A stretch of 64,000 nt of DNA from positions 74,223,995 through 74,287,994 of the forward strand of contig OV050031.1 in NCBI GenBank assembly GCA_920105625.2. The letters run 5' to 3'. Source of the stretch: Clusia tigrina (Eukaryota > Arthropoda > Insecta > Diptera > Clusiidae). A program made the translations under genes and the position numbers. Of this stretch, positions 23,657 to 35,243 are shown piece after piece. How positions within the stretch are numbered: the first letter of the stretch is position 1; the number at the start of each line of letters is the position of its first letter. The notes beneath the pieces are model-generated. The model had not been told where the DNA came from. It saw only the letters and a list, made by a program, of their open reading frames with translations, and did no database searches.

Positions 23657-24238
23657 ACGGGTCCGCCATCTAACGTTTCGTTTTTCAGCTAGTACTTATT
23701 TCGTGAATGGTACCACTTAGCTCATGTCTGATTTGACAGATAATTAGTTTTATCCTTCCGCTAAACGAATATTGTTGTGTTTACGCTTGAACAACGCTGG
23801 GAAATATTGCGACATTACTTTGAAAATCATGGTAATGTTGCAGAATGCCAAAAAAATCATTTGCCAAAAAAATCATCTTTTCAGATGAAGCTCATTTTGA
23901 TCTTGGCGGGTATGTAAAGAAGCAAAATTGTCGCATTTGGGGCACAGAAAACCCGCACGCATACATTGAAAAGCCGATGCACCCAAAACGAGTCACTGTT
24001 TGGTGCGGATTTTGGTCCAGAGGCATAATTGGGCCATTTTTCTTCGACAATGAGCAAGGAGTGGCCGTTACAGTCAATGGCGATCGTTATCGGATCGTTG
24101 AACGAATTTTTGTTCATAAAAATTGAAGAGGAGGATATTGGCAACATTTGGTTTCAACAGGACGGCGCTACTAGAGAAAATATCCAGTATTTTTTTTTAT
24201 AGAATTTTCCAAAAAAAAAAGTTATTTGGCGGACCCGT
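23657..24238 (+). mobile_element. Internally deleted Tc1/mariner element (582 bp)
   Basis: Terminal inverted repeats begin ACGGGTCCGCCA at the left, with its reverse complement TGGCGGACCCGT at the right. They are flanked by a TA duplication, the hallmark of Tc1/mariner transposition. Inside are pieces of a transposase gene. At 582 bp it is about half the usual length of about 1.3 kb, so it is non-autonomous. It lies in the same direction as the surrounding satellite. Confidence 0.93.
23778..24171 (+). pseudogene. Mariner-type transposase remnant
   Basis: Three pieces of a cut-and-paste transposase are recognisable. The first (about 23780-23848) encodes LEQRWEILRHYFENHGNVAE, like the N-terminal helix-turn-helix. 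After a large deletion comes KKIIFSDEAHFDLGGYV (from about 23866), with the first catalytic Asp in SDEAHF, followed by WGTENPHAYIEKP and VTVWCGFWSRGIIGPFFF. A frameshift near 24095-24110 then shifts the frame, and WFQQDGAT (ending about 24171), with the second catalytic Asp, is the last recognisable part. The third acidic residue and the C-terminus are gone. A 16-bp direct duplication (23846-23861 and 23862-23877) marks the first deletion junction. No active protein can be made. Confidence 0.9.
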
Positions 24239-24240
24239 TA

Positions 24241-27200
24241 TAAGCATAGAGAAGGCAGCAGACCCCCCCATCGACAGCGGCAGCGACTAAAATGCATACA
24301 GAGACGCTGATAGAGGCTGCGACACCGAATGAGACGCCGACTCAGACGCCGACTCAGACCCCGACTGAGGCAGATACGGGTAGATATAGGCATAGAGAAG
24401 GCAGCAGACGCCCCCAATCGACAGCGGCAGCGACTGAGACGTATACAGAGACGCTAACAGAGGTTGAGACGCCGACTGAGACGCCAACTGAGACGCCGAC
24501 TGAAGCAGATAGAGGTAGACCTATGCCTAGAGATGACAGCAGACCCCCCAATCGACAGCGGCGGCGATTGAGACGCCTACAGAGACGCTGACAGAGGCTG
24601 CGACAACGTCTGAGTCGCCAACTGAGGCAGATAAGGGTAGATATAGGCATAGAGAAGGCAGCAGACCCCCTCAATCAACAGCTGTAGCGACTGAGACGCC
24701 TACAGAGACACTGATAGAGGCTAGGACGCCGACTGAGACGCCGACTGAGGCAGATAGGGGAAGTTATAGGCATAGAGAAGGCTGCAAACCCCCCAATCGA
24801 CAGCGGCAGCGACTGAGTCACCTACAGAGACGCTGATAGAGGCGGCGAAGCCGACTGAGACGCCGACTAAAGCAGATAGGGGTAGATATAAGCATACAGA
24901 AGGCAGCAGACCCCCAATCGACAGCGGCAGTGACTGAGACGCCTACAAAGACGCTGACAGAGGCTGCGACGCCGACTGAGGCAGATAGGGGTAGATATAG
25001 GCACAGAGAAGGCAGCAGTCCCCCGAAATCGACAGCGGCAACGACTGAGACGCCTAGAGAGACGCTCACAGAGGCGGCGAAGCCGACTGAGGCACATAGG
25101 GGTAGATATAGGCACAGAGAATGCAGCAGACCCCCAATCGACCGCGGCAGCGACTGAGAAGCCTGCAGAGATGCTGACAGAGGCTGCGACGCCGACTGAG
25201 ACGCCGACTAAAGCAGATAGGGTAGATATAAGCATACAGAAGGCAGCAGACCCCCAATCGACAGCGGCAGTGACTGAGACGCCTACAAAGACGCTGACAG
25301 AGGCTGCGACGCCGACTGAGGCAGATAAGGGTAGATATAGGCACAGAGAAGGCAGCAGTCCCCCGAAATCGACAGCGGCAACGACTGAGACGCCTAGAGA
25401 GACGCTGACAAAGGCTGCGACGCCGACTGAAATGCCGACTGAGGCAGATAGGGGTAGATATAGGCATAGAGAACGAAGCAGACCCCCCCAATCGACAGCG
25501 GCAGCGACTGAGACGCCTACGGAAACGCTGACAGAGGCTGCGAAGCCGACTGAGACCCCGACTGAGGCAGATAGGGGTAGATATAGGCATAGAGAAGGCA
25601 GCAGAGCCCCCCAATCGACTGCGGTGGCGACTGAAAAGCCTACAGAGCCGCCTAAAGAGACGCTGAGAGAGGTTGCAACGTCGACGGAGACGCCTACAGA
25701 GACGCTGACAGAGGCTGCGACAACGTCTGAGTCGCCGACTGATGCATATAGGGGTAGATATAGGCATAGAGAAGGCAGCAGACCCCCTAAATCGACAGCG
25801 GCAGCGACTGAGACGCCTACGGTGACGCTGACAGAGGCTGCGAAGCCGACTGAGACCCCGACTGAGGCAGATAGGGGTAGATATATGAATAGAGAAGGCA
25901 GCAGAGCCCCCCAATCGACAGCGGTGGCGACAGAGAAGCCTACAGAGACGCCTAAAGAGACGCTGACAGAGGCTGCGACGTCGACGGAGACGCCTACAGA
26001 GACGCTGATAGAGGCTGCGACAACGTCTGAGTCGCCGACTGATGCATATAGGGGTAGATATAGGCATAGAGAAGGCAGAAGACCCCTCAATCAACAGCTG
26101 TAGCGACTGAGACGCCTACAGAGAGACTGATAGAGGCTAGGACGCCAATTGAGAGGCCGACTGAGGCAGATAGGGGAAGTTATAGGCATAAAGAAGGCAG
26201 CAAACCCCCAATCGACAGCGGCAGCGACTGAGAAGCCTACAGAGACGCCTAAAGAGACGCTGACAGAGGCTGCGACGTCGACTGAGACGACTACAGAGGC
26301 GCTGACAGAGGCTGCGACAACGTCTGAGTCGCCGACTGATGCATATAGTGGTAGATACAGGCATAGAGAAGGCAGCAGACCCCCTCAATCAACAGCGGCA
26401 GCGACTGAGATGCCTACAGAGACGCTGACAGAGGCTGCGACGCCGACTGAGACGCCAACTGAGGCAGATATGGGTAGATATAGGCTTCGAGAATTCAGGA
26501 GACCCCACAATCGAAAGCGGCAGCGACTGAGACGCCTACAGAGACGCTGACAGAGACGCCGACTGAGGCAGATAGGGGTAGATATAGGCATAGAGAAGGC
26601 AGCAGACCCCACAAGCGACAGCGGCAGCGACTGAGAGGCCTACAGAGACGCCGACTGAGACGCCGGCTGAGACGCCGACTGAGGCAGATAGGGGTAGATA
26701 TAAGCACACAGAAGGCAGCAGACCCCCCAATCCAAAGCGGAAGAAACTGAGACTCCTACAGAGACGCCTACTGAGACGCCTACAGAGACGCTGAAAGAGG
26801 CTGCGACGCCTACTGAGGCAGATAGGGCTAGATATAGGAATGGAGAAGGCAGCAGACCCCCAATCGACAGCGGCAGCGACTGAGTCGCCTACAGAGACTC
26901 TCACAGAGGCGGCGAAGCCGGCTGAGACGCCGACTGAAGCACATAGGGGTAGATATAGGCACAGAGAATGCAGCAGACCCCCAATCGATTGCGGCAGCGA
27001 CTGAGAAACCTGCAGAGACGCTGACAGAGGCTGCGACGCTTACTGAGTCGCCGACTGAAGCAGATAGGGGTAGATATAAGCATACAGAAGGCAGCAGACC
27101 CCACCAATCGATAGCGGCAGAGACTGAGACACCAACAGAGACGCCTAAAGAGACGCCGAGAAAGGCTGCGAAGCCTACTGAGGCAGATAGGGCTAGATAT

Positions 27201-30200
27201 AGGAATGGAGAAGGTAGCAGACCCCCAATTGACAGCAGCAGCGACTGAGTCGCCTACAGAGACGCTCACAGAAGCGGCGAAGCCGACTGAGACGCCGACT
27301 GAGGCACATAGGGCACAGAGAATGCAGCAGACCCCCAATCGACCGCGGCAGCGACTGAGAAACCTGCAGAGACGCTGACAGAGGTTGCGACGCCGAATGA
27401 GACGCCGACTGAAGCAGATAGGGGTAGATATAAGCATACAGAAGGCAGCAGACCCCCAATCGACAGCGGCAGTGACTGAGACGCCTACAAAGACGCTGAC
27501 AGAGGCTGCGACGCCGACTGAGGCAGATAGGGGTAGATATAGGCACAGAGATGGCGGCAGACCCCCTAAATCGACAGCGGCAGCGACTGAGACGCCTACA
27601 GAGATGCTGACAGAGGCTGCGACGCCGACTGAGATGCCGACTGAGGCAGATAGGGGTAGATATAGGCATAGAGAACGCAGCAGACCCTCCAATCGACAGC
27701 GGCAGCGACTGAGAGGCCTACAGAGACGCCGACTGAGACGCCGACTGAGGCAGATAGGGGTATATATAAGCATAGAGAAGGCAGCAGACCCCCCAATCGA
27801 CAGCGGCAGCGACTAAAATGCATACAGAGACGCTGATAGAGGCTGCGACATCGAATTAGACGGCGACTCAGACGCCGACTCAGACCCCGACTGAGGCAGA
27901 TAAGGGTAGATATAGGCATATTGAAGGCAGCAGACCCCCCAATCGACAGCGGCAGTGACTGAGAAGCCTACAAAAATGCTGACAGAGGCTGCGAACCCGA
28001 CTGAAGCAGAAGATATATGCATAGAGAAGGCAGCAGACCCCCCAATCGACAGCGGCAGCGACTTAGACGCCTACAGCGACGCTGACTGAGGCTGCGACGC
28101 CGACTGAGGCGGATACGGGTAGATATAGCATTAGAGAAGGCAGCAGACGCCCCCAATCGACAGCGGCAGCGACTGAGACGCCTACAGAGACGCTGACAGC
28201 GGCTGCGACGCCGACTGAGACGTCGACTGAGGCAGATAGGGGTAGATATAGGCATAGAGAAGGCAACAGAGCCCCCCATCGACAGCGGTGGCGACTGAGA
28301 AGCCTACAGAGACGCCTAAAGAGACGCTGACAGAGGCTGCGACGTCGACTGAGATGCCTACAGAGACGCTGACAGAGGCTGCGACAACGTCTGAGTCGCC
28401 GAATGATGCATATAGGGGTAGATATAGGCATAGAGAAGGCAGAAGGCCACCTCAATCAACAGCTGTAGCGACTGAGACGCCTACAGAGACACTGATAGAG
28501 GCTAGGACGGTGACTGAGACGCCGACTGAGGCAGATAGGGGAAGTTATAGGCATAGAGAAGGCAGCAAACCCCCCAATCGACAGCGGCAGCGACTGAGAA
28601 GCCTACAGAGACGCCTAAAGAGACGCTGACAGAGGCTGCGGCAGCGGCAGAGACGCCTACAGAGACGCTGACAGAGGTTGCGACAACGTCTGAGTCGCCA
28701 ACTGAGGCAGATAAGGGTAGATACAGGCATAGAGAAGGCAGCAGACCCCCTCAATCAACAGCGGCAGCGACTGAGACGCCTACAAAGACGCTGACAGAGG
28801 CTGCGACGCCTACTGAGGCAGATAGGGCTAGATATAGGAATGATGAAGGCAGCAGACCCCCAATCGACAGCGGCAGCGACTGAGTCGCCTACAGAGACGC
28901 TGATAGAGGCGGCGAAGCCGACTGAGACGCCGACTGAGGCACATAGGGGTAGATATAGGCACAGAGAATGCAGCAGACCCCCAATCGACCGCGGCAGCGA
29001 CTGAGAAGCCTGCAGAGACGCTGACAGAGGCTGCGACGTCGACTGAGACGCCGACTGAGGCAGATAGGGGTAGACATAGGCATACAGAAGGCAGCAGACC
29101 CCCCCAATCGACAGCGGCAGCGACTGAGACGCTTACAGAGACCACGATAGAGGCTGCGACGCCGACTGAGACGCCGACTGAGGCAGATAGGGGTAGATAT
29201 AGGCATAGAGAAGGCGTCAGAACCCACCAATCGGCAGCGGCGGCGACTGAGACAGAGGTGCGGCGACTGAGACAGAGATGCTGACAGAGGCTGCGACGCC
29301 GACTGAGAAGTCGACTGAGGCAGATAGGGGTAGACATAGGTATAGAGAAAGGAGTAGACCCCCCAATCGAAAGCGGCAGCGACTGAGATGCCTACAGAGA
29401 CGCTGACAAAGGCGGCTACGCCGATTGAGTTACCGACTGAGGCAGATAGGGGTAGATATAGGCATCGAGAAGGCAGCAAACCCCCCAATCGAGGCTGCGA
29501 CGCCGACTGAGGCAGATAGGGGTGGATATAAGCATAGAGAAGGCAGCAGACGCCCCCAATCGACAGCGGCAGCGACTGAGACGCCTACAGACACGCTGAC
29601 AGAGGCTGCGACGCCGACTGAGAAGCCGACTGAGGCACATAGGGGTAGATATAGGCACAGAGAATGCAGCAGAACCCCAATCGACCGCGGCAGCGACTGA
29701 GAAGCCTGCGGAGACGCTGACAGAGGTTGCGACGCCGACTGAGACGCCGACTGAGGCAGTTTGGGGTAGATATAGGCATAGAGAAGGCAACAGACCCCCC
29801 AATCGACAGCGGCAGCGACTGAGACACCTACCGAGACGCTGACAGAAGCTGCGACGCTTACTGAGACGCCGACTGAGGCAGATAGGGGTAGATATAGGCA
29901 TAGAAAAGGCAGCAGACCCCCCCCCCAATCGAAAGCGGCAGCGACAGAGACGCCTACAGACACGCTGACAGAGGCTGCGACGCCGACTAAGACGCCGACT
30001 GAGGCAGATACGGGTACATATAGGCATAGAGAAGGCAACAGACCCCCCAATCGACAGCGGCAGCGACTGAGACGCCTACCGAGACGCTGACAGAAGCTGC
30101 GACGCGGACTGAGACGCCGACTGAGGCAGATAGGGGTAGATATAAGCATACAGAAGGCAGCAGACCCCCCCAAACGATAGCGGCAGAGACTGAGACACCA

Positions 30201-32058
30201 ACAGAGACGCCTAAAGAGAAGCTGACAGAGGCTGCCACGCCGACTGAGACGCCGACAGAGGCAGATAGGGGCAGATATAGGCATAGAGAAGCCCGCAGAC
30301 CCCCCAATCGACAGCGGCAACGACTGAGACGCCTACAAAGATGCTGACAGAGGCTGCGACGCCGACTGAGACGACGACTGATGCAGATAGGGGTAGATAA
30401 AGGCAAAGAGAAGGCAGCAGACCTCCCCAATCGACAGCGGCAGCGACTGAGTCGTTTACGGAGGAGCTGGCAGAGGTTGCGACGCCGACTAAGGCAGATA
30501 GGGGTAGATATAGGCATAGAGAAGGCAGCAGACCTACCCAATCGACAGCGGCAGCGACTGAGACGCCTACAGAGACGCTGACAGAGGCTGCGACGCTTAC
30601 TGAGACGCCGACTGAGGCAGATAGGGGTAGATATAAGCATACAGAAGGCAGCAGACCCCCCCAAACGATAGCGGCAGAGACTGAGACACCAACAGAGACG
30701 CCTAAAGAGAAGCTGACAGAGGCTGCCACGCCGACTGAGACGCCGACAGAGGCAGATAGGGGCAGATATAGGCATAGAGAAGCCCGCAGACCCCCCAATC
30801 GACAGCGGCAACGACTGAGACGCCTACAAAGATGCTGACAGAGCCTGCGACGCCGACTGAGACGACGACTGATGCAGATAGGGGTAGATAAAGGGAAAGA
30901 GAAGGCAGCAGACCTCCCCAATCGACCGCGGCAGCGACTGAGTCGTTTACAGAGGCGCTGGCAGAGGTTGCGACGCCGACTAAGGCAGATAGGATAGATA
31001 TAGGCATAGAGAAGGCAGCAGACCAACCCAATCGACCGCGGCAGCGACTGAGACGCCTACCGAGACGCTGACAGAAGCTGCGAAGCCGACTGAGACGCCG
31101 ATTGAGGCAGATATGGGTAGACATAGGAATACAGAAGGCAGCAGACCCCCCAATCGACAGCGGCGGCGACTGAGACGCCTACAGAGACGCTGACAGAGTC
31201 TGCGACGCGGACTAAGACGCCGACTGAGGCAGATAGTGGTAGATATAAGCATACAGAAGGCAGCAGACCCCCCCAATCGAAAGCGGCAGAGACTGAGACG
31301 CCTACAGAGACGCTGACAGAGGCTGCGACGCCGACGGAGACGCCGACTGAGGCAGTTAGGGGTAGATATAGGCATAGAGAAGGCAACAGACCCCCCCAAT
31401 CGACAGCGGCAGCGACTGAGACACCTACCGAGACGCTGATAGAAGCTGCGACGCTTACTGAGACGCCGACTGATGCAGATAGGGGTAGATATAGGCAAAG
31501 AGAAGGCAGCAGACCCCCCCAATCGACAGCGGCAGCGACTGAGTCGTTTACAGAGGCGCTGGCAGAGGTTGCGACGCCGACTAAGGCAGATAGGGGTAGA
31601 TATAGGCATAGAGAAGGCAGCAGACCTACCCAATCGACAGCGGCAGCGACTGAGACGCCTACCGGGACGCTGACAGAAGCTGCGAAGCCGACTGAGACGC
31701 CGATTGAGGCAGATATGGGTAGACATAGGAATACAGCAGGCAGCAGACCCCCCAATCGACAGCGGCGGCGACTGAGACGCCTACAGAGACGCTGACAGAG
31801 GCTGCGACGCGGACTAAGACGCCGACTGAGGCAGATAGTGGTAGATATAAGCATACAGAAGGCAGCAGACCCCCCCCAATCGAAAGCGGCAGCGACTGAG
31901 ACGCCTACAGAGACGCTGGCAGAGGTTGCGACGCCGACTAAGGCAGATAGGGGTAGATATAGGCATAGAGAAGGCAGCAGACCTACCCAATCGACAGCGG
32001 CAGCGACTGAGACGCTTACAGAGACGCTGACAGAGGCTGCGACGCCGACTGAGACGCC
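24241..32058 (+). repeat. Tandem satellite array, segment 1b
   Basis: This continues segment 1a in the same orientation and monomer family. It contains several local duplications: blocks of about 300 bp between 25490 and 26095, and of about 490 and 600 bp between 30150 and 31860. Around 31500-32058 the units resemble those at 35700-36480 on the far side of element 2. The segment ends where the truncated gag of element 2 begins; the boundary is within a few bases of 32058. Confidence 0.93.
30150..31860 (+). repeat. Short-range duplicated satellite blocks
   Basis: A block containing the variant GAAGCCCGCAGACC occurs at about 30289 and 30780 (offset about 491). A block with ATATGGGTAGACATAGGAAT occurs at about 31112 and 31714 (offset about 602). 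Both are multiples of about four to five monomers. Limits are approximate. Confidence 0.65.
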
Positions 32059-33542
32059 ATCATCCGAAGTGACTCCAAACGCCTGGCAAAGGCGCGAATG
32101 TCTTCCCCTGCCAGTTGTTTCCCGATTCTAATCTCTTGGGATATGTCTTCCAGAGTTCTCTCCTTAAGATAAGTTTTCTTCAGAAGGCCGTAAAGCTCAT
32201 TCACACTGGCGAATTGTTTTGGCAGCACAAGGTTGTACGCATCTCCAAATAACCTTTGCTTTATACAGTCGAAGAAATCCTGTAACTCATCAGGGCTTAT
32301 GCTCCGAATGAACCTACTGAGTTCCGACCTTAAATCTTCTGAAGCAGCACTAGTAACCACAGGTAGTAGCCTGGACACGGTCTTGGAGATATCCTCCATA
32401 CCCATTTTACGTATTCCTGTATTACTTATGACCGGTAAAATTTGAGAGTTATCCTTTTGGGTGTTTTCCAAAGTCACTCCCCTTGGATCTGAAATATATT
32501 TAACTAGCGACGGACTCAAACTTATTAGTCTTCGACCGTTTGCTCGTACAGGCGAAATATCGTCCACTGTATTGGGACTTTGCAGCTCTGATTCTGGCTC
32601 GTTGGACGGATAAACCTGATTCTTATTATCTATTGAACTTCCTGGAGAAAATGGCTCGACACCGATTTCCGATGCGTCAAATAAAAACTCCGCTTCACTC
32701 TCTCCAGTCAATATTATTCTAGGCTTTACCACACGACCTATCCCTTCCGGAGTTAAATACTCCGGCCAGCGAACTTCTGGTGGCAGAGCTAGTATAGTCT
32801 GCGTTTGTATTTGAGAGGTTGAAGCCGATCTCACTCTTGCTGGCTTAGTAGTTGCCCCGATTCTTTTGAGCTCCAAGTTTTCCTTCTCCAGATGCGATGC
32901 GGCTTCCTCAGTTTCGCGGAGTTGCCTAGAAAGTACTCTAGTTTTATTTTCGAGAAATTCCGTATTTATCTTCAATTCTTCAGTGTCCTTGAAGACTTGG
33001 AAAAATGTTTCTTTCGTCCGACTCTGAATAGTAGCTAACGCTTGGTCTGCTGCTTCCAGAGTTGACAAGTTTCCACCGTCTCTCGCTAATCTCCAGAGTA
33101 CCTGGGCTTCACTCTTGCTGGTTGCCGCTTCCAATTGTTCAAACAATTTTTCTGCGAACAATTTTACCTCAGTTTGTAGAGACCTAGGCTTGTCTCGAGC
33201 CTTGTCCTCCTGCGAACTAGGACTATCTCCATGTGCTTCCAGCTCTTCTAGATCCAGTCTGAATTTGGTCAACTAGTCCCGTGTCAAACCGTTGACGTGT
33301 AACGGGTAATCCTTGGTAAAGTACTCCATGTCACCACAACAGTCCTTAAACTTTAACAACTCCTCGTTGTTGTTATTGAATACATTCAACAAGGCTTCTA
33401 ACTCCGTTATGCGCTTGCGGTAGTACGCGCAGTTTTTCCTTGCTTTGCTATCCTTCCTACAATTTCTGATTCTCCTTTGGATGGCCTCACTCTGCCTCTT
33501 TTGCTCTTCCAGCAATATTTTCGCCTCCTCTGGTGCTTCCAT
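32059..33542 (-). pseudogene. gag: gag fragment of element 2 with an in-frame stop
   Basis: The frame starts at ATG (33540-33542) with MEAPEEAKILLEEQKRQSE and shares YYRKRIT with the element 1 Gag. A TAG codon at 33273-33275 interrupts it after 89 residues; the same frame then continues without interruption. The middle is coiled-coil-like (Glu/Lys/Leu-rich), followed by PPEVRWPEYLTPEGI, very close to the matching stretch in element 1. The C-terminal part reaches GEDIRAFARRLESL and then runs into satellite near 32059, so the end of capsid and all zinc knuckles are missing. The product would be non-functional. Confidence 0.9.
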
Positions 33543-33872
33543 AGACCGAATTAATCTTCACTTTTAACTCAAACTCCAAAAACCAAGTGCTACCGTATCC
33601 TAATTTTAAAACATCACTTGAAATTTCCCTTAGGTAATCCAATATGACTACACCAAACCCAATAAGTCCCCAAATATAAGCATAGCAGTATACCAAATTA
33701 CAGTTTATTCATAATTCCATTTACTTTATTTCACAAAAGTACTACCAGAAATTTTTAACCTCAAAGAAGCATTTTACCGCAGAATTATACGCATATTCAT
33801 TTCTGAACATCGCTCTGTTGAGCTGTTTCGCTTTTCCGTGCGAAACATTGGTTCATTATTGCTGCGCAAATT

Positions 33873-33888
33873 GTAGTTTCGAAACTAC
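33873..33888 (-). promoter_or_regulatory. 16-bp perfect palindrome in element 2 leader
   Basis: GTAGTTTCGAAACTAC reads the same on both strands and can form a hairpin or a kissing dimer in RNA. A near copy is at 204-219 in element 1, in the same sequence context (followed by ATTTGCG and AGCAAT). Confidence 0.45.
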
Positions 33889-34093
33889 ACAAACTTTGAT
33901 GCGACAACATATGTTGACGGCACCTCTTCAAATATTTTCACCTAATATCCTAACTCAAATGCCAAAAATCTAAAACAACCATTTAAATTATTGCACAATG
34001 TATTTATTGACTTAATACATAATCAAATAGGAATGTATTTGCTAAATAAAAATATAAATAACACTTCGATTTTATTTACAAAAATTCTTACAG

Positions 34094-34390
34094 CTAATTA
34101 TAAAATCCAATCTCTGCTTGTTCTAGCCTGAACAATTCCTGCCATAGTCTATTGGCTTCGCTCCAAGGCAGAGGAACTTCCAGATTCGCCTGTTCCGCCA
34201 GAAACTTCCTTAGAAATGCCAGCCGCTTTCTCTCCCGTGCTGCTTTTCCACCACGTCTATGCCAATAAGGGTGCGTGCGCGGCACCTTTGAAATGGGCCT
34301 CAGTTCAATCCTCCGACCTTCTGCAACCGTTACGCCTTTGGTACTCTGGTCATTTATTTCCTGATATTCAATGAAAATAAATACCCAATT
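34094..34390 (-). CDS. Unrecognised 98-codon open frame in the element 2 leader
   Basis: The frame is open for 98 codons between a TAA and its own stop, but it has no ATG. The best internal start is a GTG at 34283-34285, giving 63 residues. The C-terminal 60 residues are compact and protein-like, with PYWHRRGGKAARERKRLAFL, then an acidic/Leu-rich end with two Trp and LWQELFRLEQAEIGFYN. The sequence just upstream of the conserved-looking part (TTTTCATTGAATATCAG then G) resembles a 3' splice site, so it might be an exon of a spliced product or a captured host exon. I do not recognise the family. It may also be chance, as the frame is short. Confidence 0.3.
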   Translation of the reverse strand, partial: NWVFIFIEYQEINDQSTKGVTVAEGRRIELRPISKVPRTHPYWHRRGGKAARERKRLAFLRKFLAEQANLEVPLPWSEANRLWQELFRLEQAEIGFYN

Positions 34391-35054
34391 TTACTAAATG
34401 AATTGAGATTTAAATTATCCTAACCGCAGCCACGAAACACGCTGCCAAACAAAACACACGCGATGCCCCCAAAAAGGGAACCTAACTTTATTCCGGTACT
34501 TGACACGGACAGAAAAATCAAACGTTAGTCCCGCGAACGAACATAAGAAACACCATCCACTATTATGAATGCGTAAGCTCTATACCGTGGCACGTTCTTT
34601 CCGAACGAAACCAACCGGTATGCACGAGTTCGAAATACAACAGGGATTAGCGAGGAACTTTGTTTCCTTAAAAAAAAAAAAACTTCACACGTTTCACGCC
34701 CCCCGAGAATGCTGAAATAAACGGTTATTATAAAAAATGAACCTAATTTCAGTGGAACAACCCTATTCAACCTGACCGTAAGTAAAAAATGTTCCTTTTG
34801 GATCGACCTATTGTCACCTAACCTATTGTCACCTAATCAGCCCCAATACTGCTTCTTCTGCATGACCGGCGCAAAAGCGCCCACACGGCCACCGAAGAAT
34901 CGTCGGCAAAATTTTCTTATATACTAGGATGTCCTACTATAGACATACTCACCATTTTCGTTCCCTCCATTGCCCTCCTTTGGGATGGTTATCCTGATGG
35001 TTTCCTATTGTTGGATTCCCGCGTAGGAGTGCTCTTTTCCTGGCACTCGACGTT

Positions 35055-35074
35055 GGATCCTACCGGCTGCGCCA
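35055..35074 (-). promoter_or_regulatory. Primer binding site of element 2, tRNA-Ser type
   Basis: On the - strand TGGCGCAGCCGGTAGGATCC lies 3 bases after the LTR end. From memory this is complementary to the 3' end of insect tRNA-Ser including CCA, as in the 17.6/297 group of gypsy elements. It primes minus-strand DNA synthesis. Confidence 0.8.
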
Positions 35075-35212
35075 AAATGTTGTGGTATGGTGTCCTTGCT
35101 TGCTTGGCGGGGGACGTCCTGTCGCGGTTCCTTTGGGCGCGTGGCAGAAAACTTAAAAACCCTAACGTTAAACTGAAACACTTTACACCTTTAAGATTTA
35201 AATCACAAGAGA

Positions 35213-35218
35213 TTTATT
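35213..35218 (-). terminator. AATAAA signal in element 2 LTR
   Basis: The hexamer is on the - strand shortly after the TATA-like box, aligned with that of element 1. Confidence 0.45.
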
Positions 35219-35235
35219 CTTGCGAAACTTAGATC

Positions 35236-35243
35236 CTATATAC
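35236..35243 (-). promoter_or_regulatory. TATA-like box in element 2 LTR
   Basis: GTATATAG on the - strand, aligned with the TATATAAG of element 1. Confidence 0.45.

Larger units (their letters stand above)
23655..24240 (+). repeat. TA target-site duplication flanking the mariner relic
   Basis: TA occurs at 23655-23656 and at 24239-24240. Removing the element and one TA restores GGGGTATATATAAGCATAG, which is exactly the sequence of intact satellite monomers nearby (for example about 11687-11705). This proves insertion into a finished array. Confidence 0.9.
33543..35054 (-). other. Long 5' leader of element 2
   Basis: About 1.5 kb lies between the primer site and gag. It contains a 16-bp palindrome (33873-33888) and one notable open frame (34094-34390), given separately. 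An A/T homopolymer run lies at about 34670-34681. No other gene or RNA was recognised. Confidence 0.75.

Noticed and set aside
9755..32131. Dozens of long - strand open frames in the left satellite (up to 407 codons, Ser/Arg/Leu/Val-rich)
   Set aside because: All three - strand frames of the monomer lack stops because the + strand is T-poor. The frames cycle through the same three peptide patterns, and starts are scattered. They are composition artefacts.
35055..35074. tRNA gene fragment
   Set aside because: The match to a tRNA 3' end is limited to the primer site beside the LTR, with no cloverleaf.
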